NCBI GenBank assembly: GCA_024235835.1
Contig: JACKLQ010000001.1
Span: forward strand, 1,488,001 to 1,552,000
Length of the DNA: 64,000 bases
Direction of reading: 5' to 3'
Source of the DNA: Thiobacillus sp.
GTDB lineage: Bacteria > Pseudomonadota > Gammaproteobacteria > Burkholderiales > Thiobacillaceae
How positions within the stretch are numbered: position 1 is the stretch's first letter; each line of letters opens with the position of its first letter. This document shows, piece after piece, positions 22,939-34,398 of this stretch. A model generated the notes under the pieces. It saw nothing but the letters and a program-made list of their open reading frames with translations. It was not told the DNA's origin and made no database searches. The position numbers were made by a program, and so were the translations under genes.

Positions 22939-23592
22939 CTAGGCCCCGGGGGGCTTGGTTGCGGGTTGGGCGGGTTTTTCCCGGGATTTTTCCTGGGCCA
23001 AGGCCAATGGCTTAGCGTTGGCCCGCTGCATGGCGGCGTTCCAGTCGCCCCGCTGCATGATGGGCCACAGCGCCAGGGCCCGGTCCAGGCTGGAGTCGAT
23101 CTCCGCCCGTTCTTCCCGGCGGGGTGGCTTGAGCACATAGTTCACCACCTCGTTGCGGTCGCCGGGGTGGCCGATGCCGATGCGCAGACGCCAGTAATCC
23201 TGGGTACCCAGGTGGGCGGTGATGTCCTTGAGGCCATTGTGGCCACCCAGGCCACCGCCGAACTTCAGCCGCAACTGGCCGGGCGGGATGTCCAGTTCAT
23301 CGTGCACCACCAGGATCTCGGCGGGCGTGATGCGGTGGAATCGGGCCAAGGTCCCAACGGATTGTCCGGAACGGTTCATGAAGGTCTGGGGCATCAGCAG
23401 CCAGACTCCGGCGCCGCGGGCGTTCGCCACGCGACCATGGAAACGGCTCTCGCTGGAAAAGCTGGCACCCAGTTCAAGCGCCAGCCGCTCACAAAACCAA
23501 AACCCGGCGTTATGCCGGGTCTCAGCGTACTCGTTGCCGGGATTCCCAAGGCCGACGACCAGACGGATGGCCGGATGACTGCCCGCCTGCAT
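22939..23592 (-). CDS. pth: Peptidyl-tRNA hydrolase
   Basis: A 217-residue Pth. Core motifs: [19 protein letters not shown] (catalytic His in TRHNAG), [22 protein letters not shown] and [13 protein letters not shown]. It frees tRNA from stalled peptidyl-tRNA. The C-terminus has an extra low-complexity lysine/proline tail ([16 protein letters not shown]). I chose ATG 23592, just before the conserved domain, because longer starts would overlap rplY. It follows rplY by 25 bases, a typical pairing. Confidence 0.95.
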   Translation of the reverse strand: MQAGSHPAIRLVVGLGNPGNEYAETRHNAGFWFCERLALELGASFSSESRFHGRVANARGAGVWLLMPQTFMNRSGQSVGTLARFHRITPAEILVVHDELDIPPGQLRLKFGGGLGGHNGLKDITAHLGTQDYWRLRIGIGHPGDRNEVVNYVLKPPRREERAEIDSSLDRALALWPIMQRGDWNAAMQRANAKPLALAQEKSREKPAQPATKPPGA

Positions 23593-23617
23593 CTGCCCGG
23601 GTATCCCCTGAATGACG

Positions 23618-24238
23618 TCAGGCGGCCGGGGCTTCGCCCTCGGCGCCAGCTTCGCCCTCGGCGGCGGCGCTGCGCACGCCCAGGATATTGGCCACTCCCT
23701 GGTCCTCGCCCCGCACCAGGGCGGCGAGTTCCACACCGGCAGGCAGCTTGAGCTCGGACAGGTGCACGGTGTGGCCGGCTTCCAGGTTGGCCAGGTCCAC
23801 TTCGATGAACTCGGGCAGGCTGCCGGGCAGGCAAACCACTTCCACCTCGGTCATCAGGTGGTTCACGACGCCACCACCCAGCTTCACGCCGGGGGCGATG
23901 TCGGCGTTGAGGTAGTGCAGAGGCACCTTGACGTGGATCTTGTGGGTGGCATCCACGCGCTGGAAATCCACATGCATCACCAGCTGCTTGTAGGGGTGCA
24001 TCTGAAAGTCCCGCAGCAGCACGGTCTCCTTGGCCCCATCCAGGTTCAGGCTGAGCACGGAGGAATGGAAAGCCTCGTTCTTCAGGCTGAAGTACAGTTC
24101 CTTGTGGTCCAGGTCCACGGACTGGGCATCCTTGTTGCCACCGTAGACGATGCCGGGGACCCGGCCGGCGTGACGCAGGCGGCGGCTCGCTCCGGTGCCC
24201 TGGCCATCACGCTTCCTGGCGTTGATTTCGATTTGCAT
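23618..24238 (-). CDS. rplY: 50S ribosomal protein L25, long (Ctc) form
   Basis: A 206-residue protein of the L25/TL5/CTC type: an N-terminal 5S rRNA-binding domain ([29 protein letters not shown]) plus a C-terminal beta domain, ending in an acidic alanine-rich tail ([13 protein letters not shown]). Escherichia coli L25 has only the first domain. It lies between prs and pth, the common arrangement. Confidence 0.95.
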   Translation of the reverse strand: MQIEINARKRDGQGTGASRRLRHAGRVPGIVYGGNKDAQSVDLDHKELYFSLKNEAFHSSVLSLNLDGAKETVLLRDFQMHPYKQLVMHVDFQRVDATHKIHVKVPLHYLNADIAPGVKLGGGVVNHLMTEVEVVCLPGSLPEFIEVDLANLEAGHTVHLSELKLPAGVELAALVRGEDQGVANILGVRSAAAEGEAGAEGEAPAA

Positions 24239-24301
24239 GTTGCTACTCCTTACAGTTGTAAAACGGCTGCCCGCGACCAGGCAGCCGGGCTTGCAAGACC
24301 G

Positions 24302-25252
24302 CTATTCGATGAACAGCGAACTCACGGAATCCTCGTCACTGATGCGCCGGATGGTCTCCGCCATCAGGTTTGCCACGGACAGCTGACGAATGCGCTGACT
24401 GGACTTGGCGTCATCCCGCAAGGGGATGGTGTCGGTAACCACCAACTCGTCCAGGGCGGAATTGTGGACACGCTCCACGGCGGAGCCGGACAGCACCGCG
24501 TGGGTGCAATAGGCCAACACCCGCTTGGCGCCATGCTCCTTGAGGGCACTGGCCGCCTCGCACAGGGTGTTGGCGGTATCCACCATGTCATCCATGATCA
24601 GGCAGGTCCGGTCCGCCACATCGCCGATGATATGCATGACCTTGGCCACGTTGGGTTTTGGACGACGCTTGTCGATGATGGCAAGGTCGCATTCCAGGCG
24701 CTTGGCCACGGCCCGGGCCCGTACCACGCCCCCCACGTCCGGGGACACCACCATCAGGTCCTCGTAGTTCTGCTTCCAGATATCCCCCATGAGGATGGGC
24801 GTGGAATAGATGTTGTCCACGGGGATGTCGAAGAAGCCCTGGATCTGGTCCGAGTGCAGGTCCATGGTCAGCACCCGGTTGACGCCGGCCACGGTCAGCA
24901 TGTCGGCCACCACCCGCGCCGTGATGGGCACCCGGGCGGAACGAACCCGGCGGTCCTGGCGGGCGTAGCCGAAATAGGGAATGGCCGCGGTGATGCGACC
25001 GGCTGAGGAGCGGCGCAGGGCATCCACCATGAGCATGATTTCCATCAGGCTCTCGTTGGTGGGCTGGCAGGTGGACTGGAGCACGAACACGTCCTTGCCG
25101 CGCACGTTCTCCAGGATCTCGACGTTCACCTCGCCGTCGGAGAAACGGCCCACGGTGGCCCGCCCCAAATGGATATTGAGGTGGCGCGCCACATCCTCGG
25201 CAAGCTTGGGATGCGCATTGCCGGTGAACACCATCAAGCTGTCATATGCCAT
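24302..25252 (-). CDS. prs: Ribose-phosphate pyrophosphokinase
   Basis: A 316-residue enzyme making PRPP from ribose 5-phosphate and ATP. Seen: the [19 protein letters not shown] region, ATP-binding [11 protein letters not shown] and the PRPP-loop segment [14 protein letters not shown]. The ATG at 25252 ([20 protein letters not shown]) has AGGGG upstream; 11 earlier codons are excluded. It is separated from the upstream tRNA-Gln by a terminator, so it probably has its own promoter in 25253-25312. Confidence 0.96.
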   Translation of the reverse strand: MAYDSLMVFTGNAHPKLAEDVARHLNIHLGRATVGRFSDGEVNVEILENVRGKDVFVLQSTCQPTNESLMEIMLMVDALRRSSAGRITAAIPYFGYARQDRRVRSARVPITARVVADMLTVAGVNRVLTMDLHSDQIQGFFDIPVDNIYSTPILMGDIWKQNYEDLMVVSPDVGGVVRARAVAKRLECDLAIIDKRRPKPNVAKVMHIIGDVADRTCLIMDDMVDTANTLCEAASALKEHGAKRVLAYCTHAVLSGSAVERVHNSALDELVVTDTIPLRDDAKSSQRIRQLSVANLMAETIRRISDEDSVSSLFIE

Positions 25253-25312
25253 AGCAACCCCTGCCATTCGCCCCCGGTCAGGCAACCCCGCGACCGGAAC
25301 GAGTCAGAACAC

Positions 25313-25350
25313 CAAAAAACAAAAAAGCGTGCGGCCTCCGCCACACGCTT
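25313..25350 (-). terminator. Intrinsic terminator after tRNA-Gln
   Basis: An 11-bp stem with one mismatch (AAGCGTGTGGC / GCCGCACGCTT on the minus strand, loop GGAG) is followed by TTTTGTTTTTT. It ends the ispE/tRNA-Gln transcript ahead of prs. Confidence 0.85.
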
Positions 25351-25392
25351 GTCGGTCACCCCGCCTGCTTGCGCCGGCGAGACACCATTTAC

Positions 25393-25467
25393 TGGCTGGG
25401 GAGGTAGGGATCGAACCTACGAATGCCGGAATCAAAATCCGGTGCCTTACCACTTGGCGACTCCCCA
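25393..25467 (-). tRNA. tRNA-Gln (TTG)
   Basis: A 75-base cloverleaf: acceptor TGGGGAG/CTCCCCA, CCA encoded, anticodon loop TTTTGAT giving anticodon TTG, T arm TAGGTTCGATCCCTA. It lies between ispE and prs, 15 bases after the ispE stop, and is followed by a strong terminator. Confidence 0.95.
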
Positions 25468-25482
25468 AGTAGGCTCACCGCG

Positions 25483-26343
25483 TCATTCGGCCCACTCATG
25501 GAGCGGGTGACGATCGACGCCGTCAGCCACAAAACCCTTCAGATGCCCAGGACGATCGGCGAACACCTTTTCAGCCGTCGGCCGATCGGGAAACGCTGCA
25601 AACACACAGGCGCCCGACCCGGTCATGCGCGCATCACCCCTAGTCTTCAGCCAAGCCAGCGACTCGGCCACCTCGGGGTAGAGCGCACAGGCAACGGGCT
25701 CAAGATCATTACGCAGATCGTGGTTCCGCATGCCTTCCGAGAGGGCCGAGATTGTGACGGAGGGCGTATTTCGTGTCAATGCCGGATGGGCAAAGATGGC
25801 AGGCGTGGAGACATGCACCTCCGGCGCCAGCACCACATAGCTGGCGGGGTCCGGCGCCCAGGGCGTTAGCACCTCCCCCACCCCCTCCGCGAAGGCGCTC
25901 TGGCCAAAGATGAACACGGGCACGTCCGCTCCCAGACCCAGGCCCAGGTGCTGCAATGCCGTCCGGGAAAGACCCAGTCCCCAAAGGCGGTTCAGCACCA
26001 GCAGGACGGTGGCGGCGTCGGAACTGCCGCCACCCAGGCCGCCTCCCATGGGCAGGCGCTTGTCCAGGCGGATATCCGCCCCCAGGCGACATCCGGCCTG
26101 CTGGCGCAGCGCCTGGGCCGCCCGCCAGCAAAGGTCCTGTTCCGGGGGCAGGCCCGCCAAGGGCGCATGCAATACGATCCTGCCATCCGTGCGGGAGGAA
26201 ATCTCCAGGCGGTCGCCCACGTCCAGAAATCGAAACACCGTCTGCAGCAGATGGTAGCCATCCGCCCGCCGCCCTACCACGTGCAGGAACAGGTTCAGCT
26301 TGGCCGGGGCGGGATACCAGCCCTCGCCCATTTCCGCCTTCAT
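25483..26343 (-). CDS. ispE: 4-diphosphocytidyl-2-C-methyl-D-erythritol kinase
   Basis: A 286-residue GHMP kinase of the non-mevalonate isoprenoid pathway. Motifs: PAPAKLNLFLHVVGRRADGY near the N-terminus, the glycine-rich ATP loop PMGGGLGGGSSDAATVLLVL, and the C-terminal MTGSGACVFAAF. The ATG at 26343 overlaps the lolB stop (ATGA). The lolB-ispE-tRNA-Gln-prs arrangement is typical of beta- and gammaproteobacteria. Confidence 0.95.
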   Translation of the reverse strand: MKAEMGEGWYPAPAKLNLFLHVVGRRADGYHLLQTVFRFLDVGDRLEISSRTDGRIVLHAPLAGLPPEQDLCWRAAQALRQQAGCRLGADIRLDKRLPMGGGLGGGSSDAATVLLVLNRLWGLGLSRTALQHLGLGLGADVPVFIFGQSAFAEGVGEVLTPWAPDPASYVVLAPEVHVSTPAIFAHPALTRNTPSVTISALSEGMRNHDLRNDLEPVACALYPEVAESLAWLKTRGDARMTGSGACVFAAFPDRPTAEKVFADRPGHLKGFVADGVDRHPLHEWAE

Positions 26344-26972
26344 GGCAGTTCCCACTGGTCCACCACCAGGCGTATCTCCAGTTCGCCCCCCCGCCTGGCC
26401 ACCAGTTTGCCCGGCAACGCCACCTGGGCACGACGGGGGGCGGCATGGGTGCCATAGCGGCTGAACTCGATGCGCCAGTCATCCTGTCGCAAGACGGCCA
26501 GACGGCCTTGCTGGTCGGCCTCCGCGACATAGCGGGCGCCGGGCCGGGGGTGCCCCACCACCCACCAGGTCAAGCCCTTGATGGGCAGGGTCATGCCCAC
26601 CACCTGACGCACCAGGGTTTCGGCGTCGTCGGCCACGTATTGGCGTCCCTCTGCATCCTTCAGGGACACTCCCTCGGGCGTGCCTTGCAGTTCCGCCACG
26701 CCCTGGCCCAGGGGCGTGCGCAGCAAGAGGCTTTCCTCGCGCCGGTCATGGCGCCACAACATGCCGCCGGAGAAGTTCTCCTCGCCGCTCTTTACGGACA
26801 CCCGTCCCTCCAGGCGGAACGCCTCAGGCGGCTTGGACAGGTTCAGCTTGTTGGCCGGGGCGGCCGTCTTGAAACCCGGCAGTTGGGCGCAGCCCCCCAA
26901 CAGGAAGCCCCACACCAGATAAGGAATGAAGCGCCGGGCGGCCCCCAGGCCGCCCCGCCAGCCTCGCTTCAA
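26340..26972 (-). CDS. lolB: Outer-membrane lipoprotein LolB
   Basis: About 210 residues with a signal peptide and lipobox LLGGC at residues 24-28, then the LolB fold (FRLEGRVSVKSGEENFSGGM, WWVVGHPRPGARYV). LolB receives lipoproteins from LolA and inserts them into the outer membrane. The only fitting start is a TTG at 26972 overlapping the stop of the upstream TPR gene (TTGA). No clear ribosome binding site is seen, so translation may be coupled. Confidence 0.88.
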   Translation of the reverse strand: MKRGWRGGLGAARRFIPYLVWGFLLGGCAQLPGFKTAAPANKLNLSKPPEAFRLEGRVSVKSGEENFSGGMLWRHDRREESLLLRTPLGQGVAELQGTPEGVSLKDAEGRQYVADDAETLVRQVVGMTLPIKGLTWWVVGHPRPGARYVAEADQQGRLAVLRQDDWRIEFSRYGTHAAPRRAQVALPGKLVARRGGELEIRLVVDQWELP

Positions 26973-28678
26973 GGAGCCAGGCGCGAGAGGGTTTCGCGCA
27001 GACTTTCATTGTCCGGATGGGCCTTGAGCCCCCCCTGCCAGACGCGCCTTGCCTCTTCCCTCTCCCCCTTCATCCACAGGACTTCGCCCAGATGGGCCGC
27101 AATCTCAGGGTCGTTGCGCCCGGAATAGGCCCGGCGCAGATAGTCGGCAGCTTCGGCGTAACGCTGGAGCTTGAACAGTGCCCAGCCCATGCTGTCCAGG
27201 ATGAAGGGATCATCCGGGGCCAGGTTGAGGGCCTTCTCCAGCAACCCAACGGCTTCGGCCAGGCGATCGGTGCGGTCCGCCAGGGTATAGCCCAGGGCGT
27301 TGTAGGCGTGGGCGTAGTCGGGCTTGAGCTGGATCATGCGACGCAGGTCCGCCTCCAGCACATCCAGCCTGTTCAGTCTTTCCGCCGCCATGGCCCGGTC
27401 GTAAAGCAGTTCCAGGTTGTCCGGGTACTGGGCCAGGGCCTTGTCGAACACCTGGAACGAATCTCCGTGGCGCTTGGCATCCCGCAGCAGTTCGGCCTCC
27501 GCCTGGGCAATCCTGACCCCCTGAGCCTCGCTGGCGGGGGTCAGCTGCTTGAGCCAGTCCAGGCCCTCCTGCAGGCGGCCTGCCTTGCCCAGGACGATGG
27601 CCACCCGCAGGTTGGCGTCGAACTGCTGCTGGCCGCTCACGGCCTTGAAATTCACCAGGGCCCCTTCGTGGTCCCCCTTGGCCTCGGCGATCTGCCCCAG
27701 GGAGTAATACACGACGCCCTTGTCGGGGTAATCAAGTTCCAGGGCCTTGGCGAAGGCGGCCCTGGCGTTGTCCAGGTCGTTGCCCTGCATGGAAACCAGG
27801 CCCAGGGCAAAGTGGGGCTCCGGGTCGTTGGGCATGTCCTGGACCAGCACGTTGAAGGCCTGGCGGGACTCGTCCAGGCGCCCCGCCCGGGCCTGTTGCT
27901 TGGCGTAGGCGAGCCGCACGTCCTTGGCCTTGGGATGGTCCTTGAGATAGCTCCCCATGAAGGCAATGGCGGCCTCGTCCCCATCCTTCTGCTGCAGGAT
28001 CTGGGCCTTGAACAGGGCCGCATGTTCCCATTCGGGCCGCAGGCGCAGGGCCTCGTCCAGGGCGTTCACGGCATTGAGGCCCTGGCCCGCCTGCCAGGCC
28101 GCCTGGGCCACGGCGAAACGTGCCTCCGGCAGGGCCGGGTAGGCCGCTGCCAGATCAGCCACCAGCCCGGCCACGGCCTGCTTGTCGCCCTGCCGGGCGA
28201 ACAGGTTGTGCAACTGCATGAAGATGTGCTCGGGCTTGCCCGTCTTGATCCAGGACTCCAGGTAGGGCCTGGCATCGGCCAGGCGCCCTCCCCCCACCAG
28301 CAGGGAAGCCACCGTCTGCTGGGCCTTGACCGCATCCGGTTCCAACTGCAGCCACAACTGGGCATTGCGAAGGGCCAGCTTGGACTGGCGGGCATAGAGG
28401 GCGATCTCCGTGGCCCGGCGTGCCACCCGTGCATCCCGCGTGCGCTGGGCCAGGTCCGCGTAGGCTTCGGCGGAAAGCTTGAGATCCCCCCGTTGTCCGG
28501 CGATCTCGCCCAGGAGGAACTGGTACATGAGTTGGGGGGTCAGCTGGGACGCAGGCCTTTCCGGATCATTCGGCGCGGGCGCGACGGACACGCTATCCTG
28601 TTGCGCCACCACCTGGGTCTGGGCGCACGCGGACAGGGAAGCCGCCAATAGGATCAGGAAGATTGCTTTGGTATGCAT
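26969..28678 (-). CDS. TPR-repeat lipoprotein upstream of lolB
   Basis: A 569-residue protein starting MHTKAIFLILLAASLSACAQ: signal peptide with lipobox LSAC, so probably a lipid-anchored outer-membrane protein facing the periplasm. The rest is tandem tetratricopeptide repeats, for example DPEPHFALGLVSMQGNDLDN, DLRRMIQLKPDYAHAYNALG and KALNLAPDDPFILDSMGWAL. The frame is open 25 codons earlier, but the signal peptide sets the start. It overlaps lolB. Such TPR proteins before lolB are common in betaproteobacteria; the exact role is unknown. Confidence 0.88.
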   Translation of the reverse strand: MHTKAIFLILLAASLSACAQTQVVAQQDSVSVAPAPNDPERPASQLTPQLMYQFLLGEIAGQRGDLKLSAEAYADLAQRTRDARVARRATEIALYARQSKLALRNAQLWLQLEPDAVKAQQTVASLLVGGGRLADARPYLESWIKTGKPEHIFMQLHNLFARQGDKQAVAGLVADLAAAYPALPEARFAVAQAAWQAGQGLNAVNALDEALRLRPEWEHAALFKAQILQQKDGDEAAIAFMGSYLKDHPKAKDVRLAYAKQQARAGRLDESRQAFNVLVQDMPNDPEPHFALGLVSMQGNDLDNARAAFAKALELDYPDKGVVYYSLGQIAEAKGDHEGALVNFKAVSGQQQFDANLRVAIVLGKAGRLQEGLDWLKQLTPASEAQGVRIAQAEAELLRDAKRHGDSFQVFDKALAQYPDNLELLYDRAMAAERLNRLDVLEADLRRMIQLKPDYAHAYNALGYTLADRTDRLAEAVGLLEKALNLAPDDPFILDSMGWALFKLQRYAEAADYLRRAYSGRNDPEIAAHLGEVLWMKGEREEARRVWQGGLKAHPDNESLRETLSRLAP

Positions 28679-28782
28679 GCCGTCATCTCGAAAACCCAAC
28701 AGGGTGTGGTCCATTATGCAAGACCCTCCCCCCCGTGAGAAGTTGCACCCCACCCCAACTTATCCAAACCTCCGCCCAAAAC

Positions 28783-29610
28783 ATGCCTGAATTGCCTGAA
28801 GTCGAGACCGTGCTGCGCGGCCTGGCACCCCATCTGGTAGGCCAGCGCTTCCTGGGGGCCCGGGTGAGGGAGCCGCGTCTCCGCTGGCCCGTGTCGCCGG
28901 AACTCCCCCGACTTCTGCCCGGCTGCGTCGTCCAGGGCTTGGAGCGACGGGGCAAGTATCTGCTTTTCCATCTGGTCCGGGAGGGACAGGAACACTGGCT
29001 GATCACCCATCTGGGCATGTCGGGCAGCCTGCGGCTGCGCCCCGACTCCGAACCCCCGGAAAGGCACGACCATGTGGATCTGTTGCTGACCGGCGGGGTC
29101 TGCCTGCGCCTGCGGGACCCGCGCCGCTTCAGCGCCATGCTCTGGACAGACGCCCCCGCATCCCACCCCCTGCTGGCCCCCCTCGGGGTGGAACCCCTTT
29201 CCGACGCCTTCGACGGGGCCTTCCTGCATGGCCTCTGCGGAGGGCGGAAGACCTCCATCAAGGCGCTCATCATGGACGCCCACAAGGTGGTGGGCATCGG
29301 CAACATCTACGCCAACGAGGCCCTGTTCCACGCCGGCATACGCCCTGGCATGGCGGCGGGACGGCTTTCCCGGGCCCGTTGCGAGCGCCTGGCCGCAGCC
29401 ATCCGGGACACCCTTAGGCGGGCCATCAGCGCCGGCGGCAGCAGCCTGAGGGACTTCGTGGACGGCCACGGCAAGCCCGGATACTTCCAGCAGACCTACT
29501 TCGTCTACGGCCGCGCAGGCGAAACCTGCCGCACCTGTGGCGGCCCCATCCGGCAGGTGGCCCAGGGTGGACGGTCCACGTTTTACTGCCCGGCCTGCCA
29601 GAAACCCTAG
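28783..29610 (+). CDS. mutM: Formamidopyrimidine-DNA glycosylase
   Basis: A 275-residue Fpg/MutM. It begins MPELPEVETVLRGLAPHLVG; proline 2 is the catalytic Schiff-base residue and Glu3 the acid. It has the H2TH region (MDAHKVVGIGNIYANEALFH) and the C-terminal zinc finger (CRTCGGPIRQ...FYCPAC). It removes 8-oxoguanine and similar lesions. It is divergent from the TPR-lolB-ispE operon with a 104-base shared control region. Confidence 0.96.
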   Translation: MPELPEVETVLRGLAPHLVGQRFLGARVREPRLRWPVSPELPRLLPGCVVQGLERRGKYLLFHLVREGQEHWLITHLGMSGSLRLRPDSEPPERHDHVDLLLTGGVCLRLRDPRRFSAMLWTDAPASHPLLAPLGVEPLSDAFDGAFLHGLCGGRKTSIKALIMDAHKVVGIGNIYANEALFHAGIRPGMAAGRLSRARCERLAAAIRDTLRRAISAGGSSLRDFVDGHGKPGYFQQTYFVYGRAGETCRTCGGPIRQVAQGGRSTFYCPACQKP

Positions 29611-29710
29611 ACCCGGGTTAAAAACCCCTCAAGGACGGGGGCGATGGTGCCGATATGCTAATTTGCCAGCACCAAACCAGGCTGGGCGAGGCACTTGCCG
29701 GAGGAGACCC

Positions 29711-31672
29711 ATGAGTACCGTTTCGTTTGTCAATGAATTCGAGGCCTATAGCCAGTGGCGCGAAGACCTGTCGCGGGGCATCGCCGACTACCGCAAGTGG
29801 CTGGGCAAGGAAGACCTCAACGATTCCCAGCGGGACCTGCGCCTGCAGCAGCTCATCGACCGTCTGGCGGAAGACAAGCTGCATGTCGCCTTCATTGCCG
29901 AGTTCTCCCGAGGCAAGTCCGAACTCATCAACGCCATCTTCCTCTCGGACCTGAAACAACGCCTGCTGCCCTCCACCGCCGGCCGCACCACCATGTGCCC
30001 CACGGAACTGCTCTACGATCCGGCCAAGGCGCCCATGATCGAGTTGCTGCCCATAGAGACCCGGGCGTCCAACGCCACAGTGTCTGAATACAAGAACTAT
30101 CCCGACGAATGGACCCCCATCCAGATCGACACTTCCTCCGCCGAGAGCGTGTCCCAGGCCATGAAGGAGGTCTGCCGGGTGAAGCAGGTATCCGTGGAGG
30201 CAGCCACGGGCTACGGCCTGTACAACCCGGATGACCCGGATTCGAGCCTGGGCGTCAACGAGAACGGCGCCGTCACCATTCCTGCCTGGCGCCACGCCAT
30301 CATCAACTTCCCCCACCCCTTCCTGGAAAAGGGCCTGGTGGTCTACGACACCCCCGGCCTGAACGCCATCGGCGTGGAACCGGAACTCACCTTCAACCTG
30401 CTGCCCAACGCCCATGCGGTGCTGTTCGTGCTTTCCGCTGACGCGGGGGTCACCAAGTCCGACATAGAAATCTGGCGCAGCCACATCCACGCCCGGGGCA
30501 AGAACCGGGGCCGGCTGGTGGCGCTCAACAAGATCGACGGGCTCTGGGATGACCTCAAGAGCCCGGAGCAGATCCAGGCCGAGATCGACAGTCAGGTGAA
30601 GTCCTGCGCCGAACTGCTGGGCGTGGCCCCCGGCCAGATCTACCCGGTGTCCGCCCAGAAAGGCCTGCTGGCCAAGATCAACGGCGACCAGGCACTGCTG
30701 GCCCGTAGCCAGCTTCAAAACCTGGAACAGGCCCTGTCCGACGAACTCATCGCCTCCAAACAGGCCATCGTGCGGGACCAGACCGAGGCCGAGATCTCCG
30801 ACCTGCTGGAAAACAGCCATGCCCTGCTGGCCGGACGCCAGCAGGGCATCGACGAACAACTGACGGAACTCAAGGGGCTCCAGGGCAAGAACCAGGATGT
30901 GGTGGAACACATCATGGGCAAGATCGCCAATGACAAGGAACTGTTCGAACGTGGGCTGCAACAGTTCCAGGCCCTGCGTTCCGTGTATTCCCAGCAGAGC
31001 ATCAAGCTGTTCTCCCAGATCGGCATGGACGTGCTGCGCAACGAGGTCAAGGAGGCCCGGGAGGCCATGACCGCCAGCCGCTTCACCAAGGGCATGCGGG
31101 AGGCCATGAACGGCTTCTTCGCCGGCGTGGACGCCCACCTGGACGCTGCCCACCAGCAGATCGACGAAATCGACCGCATGATGGAGGCCATGTACCGCAA
31201 GCTCAACCAGGAACACGGCATCAACCTGGTGGCCATCCCGCCCTTCTCCGTGCTGCGCTACCGCAAGGAACTCCAGCGCCTGGAGGAAACCTATGAGCGG
31301 CACTTCAACAACTTCTACACCTTCCTCACCACGGAGCAGTACACCCTCACCTCCCGCTTCTTTGAAACCCTGGCCACCCGGGTGGTGCAGGTCTTCGAGA
31401 TACTCAATCGGGACGTGGAGCAGTGGCTCAAGGCCATCATGTCCCCCATGGAAAGCCAGGTGAGGGAACACCAGATGCAGTTGCGCCGCCGGCTCGAGAG
31501 CGTGAAACGCATCCACAAGGCCGCCGACACCCTGGAAGACCGGATAGGCGAACTGGAACAGATGCAGGGCGACGTGGCCCGGCAGGTGGCGGAACTGGAA
31601 GCGTTGTCAGGCCGCATCAAGGGCACCCTGGCCATGGCCGATGCCAGGCACGAGACCGCCTTGGCGGCCTGA
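29711..31672 (+). CDS. Dynamin-like large GTPase
   Basis: A 653-residue protein with a dynamin-type GTPase domain: G1 AEFSRGKS (63-70), G2 threonines in GRTTMCPTEL (91-100), G3 DTPG (213-216) and G4 NKID (273-276). The rest is helical and coiled-coil rich (LEDRIGELEQMQGDVARQVA near the end), fitting a stalk/assembly region. No clear transmembrane segment is seen. The start at 29711 has GGAGGAG. Bacterial dynamin-like proteins act in membrane remodelling or stress, but this one's job is unknown. It is alone on the plus strand, followed by a bidirectional terminator. Confidence 0.85.
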   Translation: MSTVSFVNEFEAYSQWREDLSRGIADYRKWLGKEDLNDSQRDLRLQQLIDRLAEDKLHVAFIAEFSRGKSELINAIFLSDLKQRLLPSTAGRTTMCPTELLYDPAKAPMIELLPIETRASNATVSEYKNYPDEWTPIQIDTSSAESVSQAMKEVCRVKQVSVEAATGYGLYNPDDPDSSLGVNENGAVTIPAWRHAIINFPHPFLEKGLVVYDTPGLNAIGVEPELTFNLLPNAHAVLFVLSADAGVTKSDIEIWRSHIHARGKNRGRLVALNKIDGLWDDLKSPEQIQAEIDSQVKSCAELLGVAPGQIYPVSAQKGLLAKINGDQALLARSQLQNLEQALSDELIASKQAIVRDQTEAEISDLLENSHALLAGRQQGIDEQLTELKGLQGKNQDVVEHIMGKIANDKELFERGLQQFQALRSVYSQQSIKLFSQIGMDVLRNEVKEAREAMTASRFTKGMREAMNGFFAGVDAHLDAAHQQIDEIDRMMEAMYRKLNQEHGINLVAIPPFSVLRYRKELQRLEETYERHFNNFYTFLTTEQYTLTSRFFETLATRVVQVFEILNRDVEQWLKAIMSPMESQVREHQMQLRRRLESVKRIHKAADTLEDRIGELEQMQGDVARQVAELEALSGRIKGTLAMADARHETALAA

Positions 31673-31683
31673 CCGCGACGCCC

Positions 31684-31725
31684 GGAAACGACAAAGCGCG
31701 GCTGTGGCCGCGCTTTGTCGTTTCC
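31684..31725. terminator. Bidirectional terminator
   Basis: A perfect 18-bp inverted repeat (GGAAACGACAAAGCGCGG and its complement) with a six-base loop lies between the convergent dynamin-like gene and the ferredoxin gene. The stem is long, but the flanking T tracts are short and interrupted, so it may work as a protective 3' hairpin as well as a terminator. Confidence 0.75.
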
Positions 31726-31736
31726 ACCAGGAAAAC

Positions 31737-31997
<261 letters not shown>

Positions 31998-32049
31998 TTA
32001 AGTACTGTCACTGTCGCATCAGAAGCCTCGGGGGTCCTTCCGACCCGCC

Positions 32050-33069
<1,020 letters not shown>

Positions 33070-33089
<20 letters not shown>

Positions 33090-34398
33090 GCTGCCCCCCC
33101 ACCACCACGGTGCTCAAGGACTCGGGGCGCACCCGGCTGCCGAAGGCACGCAGGATGTCCTCCCGGGTCACGGCCTCCACCCGGGCAGTATAGGTATCCA
33201 GCCAATCCAGGGGCAGTCGGTAGAAGCCGATGACCGCCAGGTACTCCAGAATCTTCTTGTTGCTGTCCAGGCGCAGGGGAAAGCCTCCCACCAGGTTGTT
33301 CCTAGCCTGGGCCAGCTCGGCCTCGGCGGGGCCCTCCCGCAGATAGCGGGCCAGCACCTCCCGGGTGGTGCGCACGGCTTCGTCCGTGGTACCTCGCCGG
33401 GTCTGCAGGCCGATCTGGAACGGCCCCGCCTCCCGCATGGGCGCGAAGTAGCTGTATACGCTGTAGGCCAGCCCTTTCTTCTGGCGCACCTCTTCCATGA
33501 GCCGGGAATCAAACCCGCCGCCGCCCAGCACATAGTTGCCCACGTAGAGCGGGAAATAATCCGGGTCCTCCCGCGTCATGCCGGGCATGCCCATGAACAG
33601 ATGGCTCTGGGTGGCCGGGTGGGGAATGACCCTCTCGCTGCCTGTGGCGCGGGCCGACACGGACGGAATCGGCACCGGCGCATCCCCTGGCGGCAGGCCG
33701 GAGGCCAGTCGCTCGGCCAGGCGTTCAGCGTCCGGTCGGCTGACGTCACCCATGATGGCCAGGACCATGGCCTTGGCGCGGTAGTGGGTTGCGTAGAAAG
33801 CCCGCATGTCTTCTGCTGCCAGGCCTGCCACCGTTTCCGGCTCGCCGCCCTCCGGCAAGGCATAGGGATGGTCACCGTAGATGGCGACGCTGAAGGCCTT
33901 GGTGCCGATGGTCTCGGGCTTGGTGGCGGCTTCCTGCAGGGCGGCGATGACCCGGGCCTTTTCCCGCGCCACGATGTCCGGCTCGAAACGGGGCGCGGAC
34001 AGCACGGCCGCCATGACATCCAGGGCCTGGTCACGCTCGGCTTCGCCACTCAGGGTACGCAACTGGAAACCGGCACGGTCCGCGTCGAAACGACCGGAGA
34101 AACCGGCCCCCACGTCCGCCATGCGTTCGGCGATGTCCTTTTCCGAGTAAGACCCCGCCCCCAGGGTCATGACATGGCGGGTCAGGCTGGCGAGCCCGGA
34201 CTTTTCCCGGCTGTCCCGGGCGCTGCCGGCGTCGAAATCCACGCTCACATCCAGCATGGGCAAGTCATGGTTTTCCACGAAATACACCCTGGCGCCCTGG
34301 GAGGTCACCCAGTGCTGGATGTTGAGGCCGGCCCAGGCCGGCAGGGCCCCAAGCAACATCAGCCCGACCAGCAGCCGCATCAAGCGTTCAGCGTACAT
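33070..34398 (-). CDS. M16-family peptidase-like protein, probably non-catalytic partner
   Basis: A 442-residue secreted M16 (pitrilysin-type) protein. It has a signal peptide MYAERLMRLLVGLMLLGALPAWA. The position of the zinc-binding HxxEH motif reads GLASLTRHV instead, so it likely lacks activity and acts with the upstream M16 protein as a two-subunit enzyme. The ATG at 34398 has GGGAGG and overlaps the upstream gene by 11 bases. The substrate is unknown. Confidence 0.9.
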
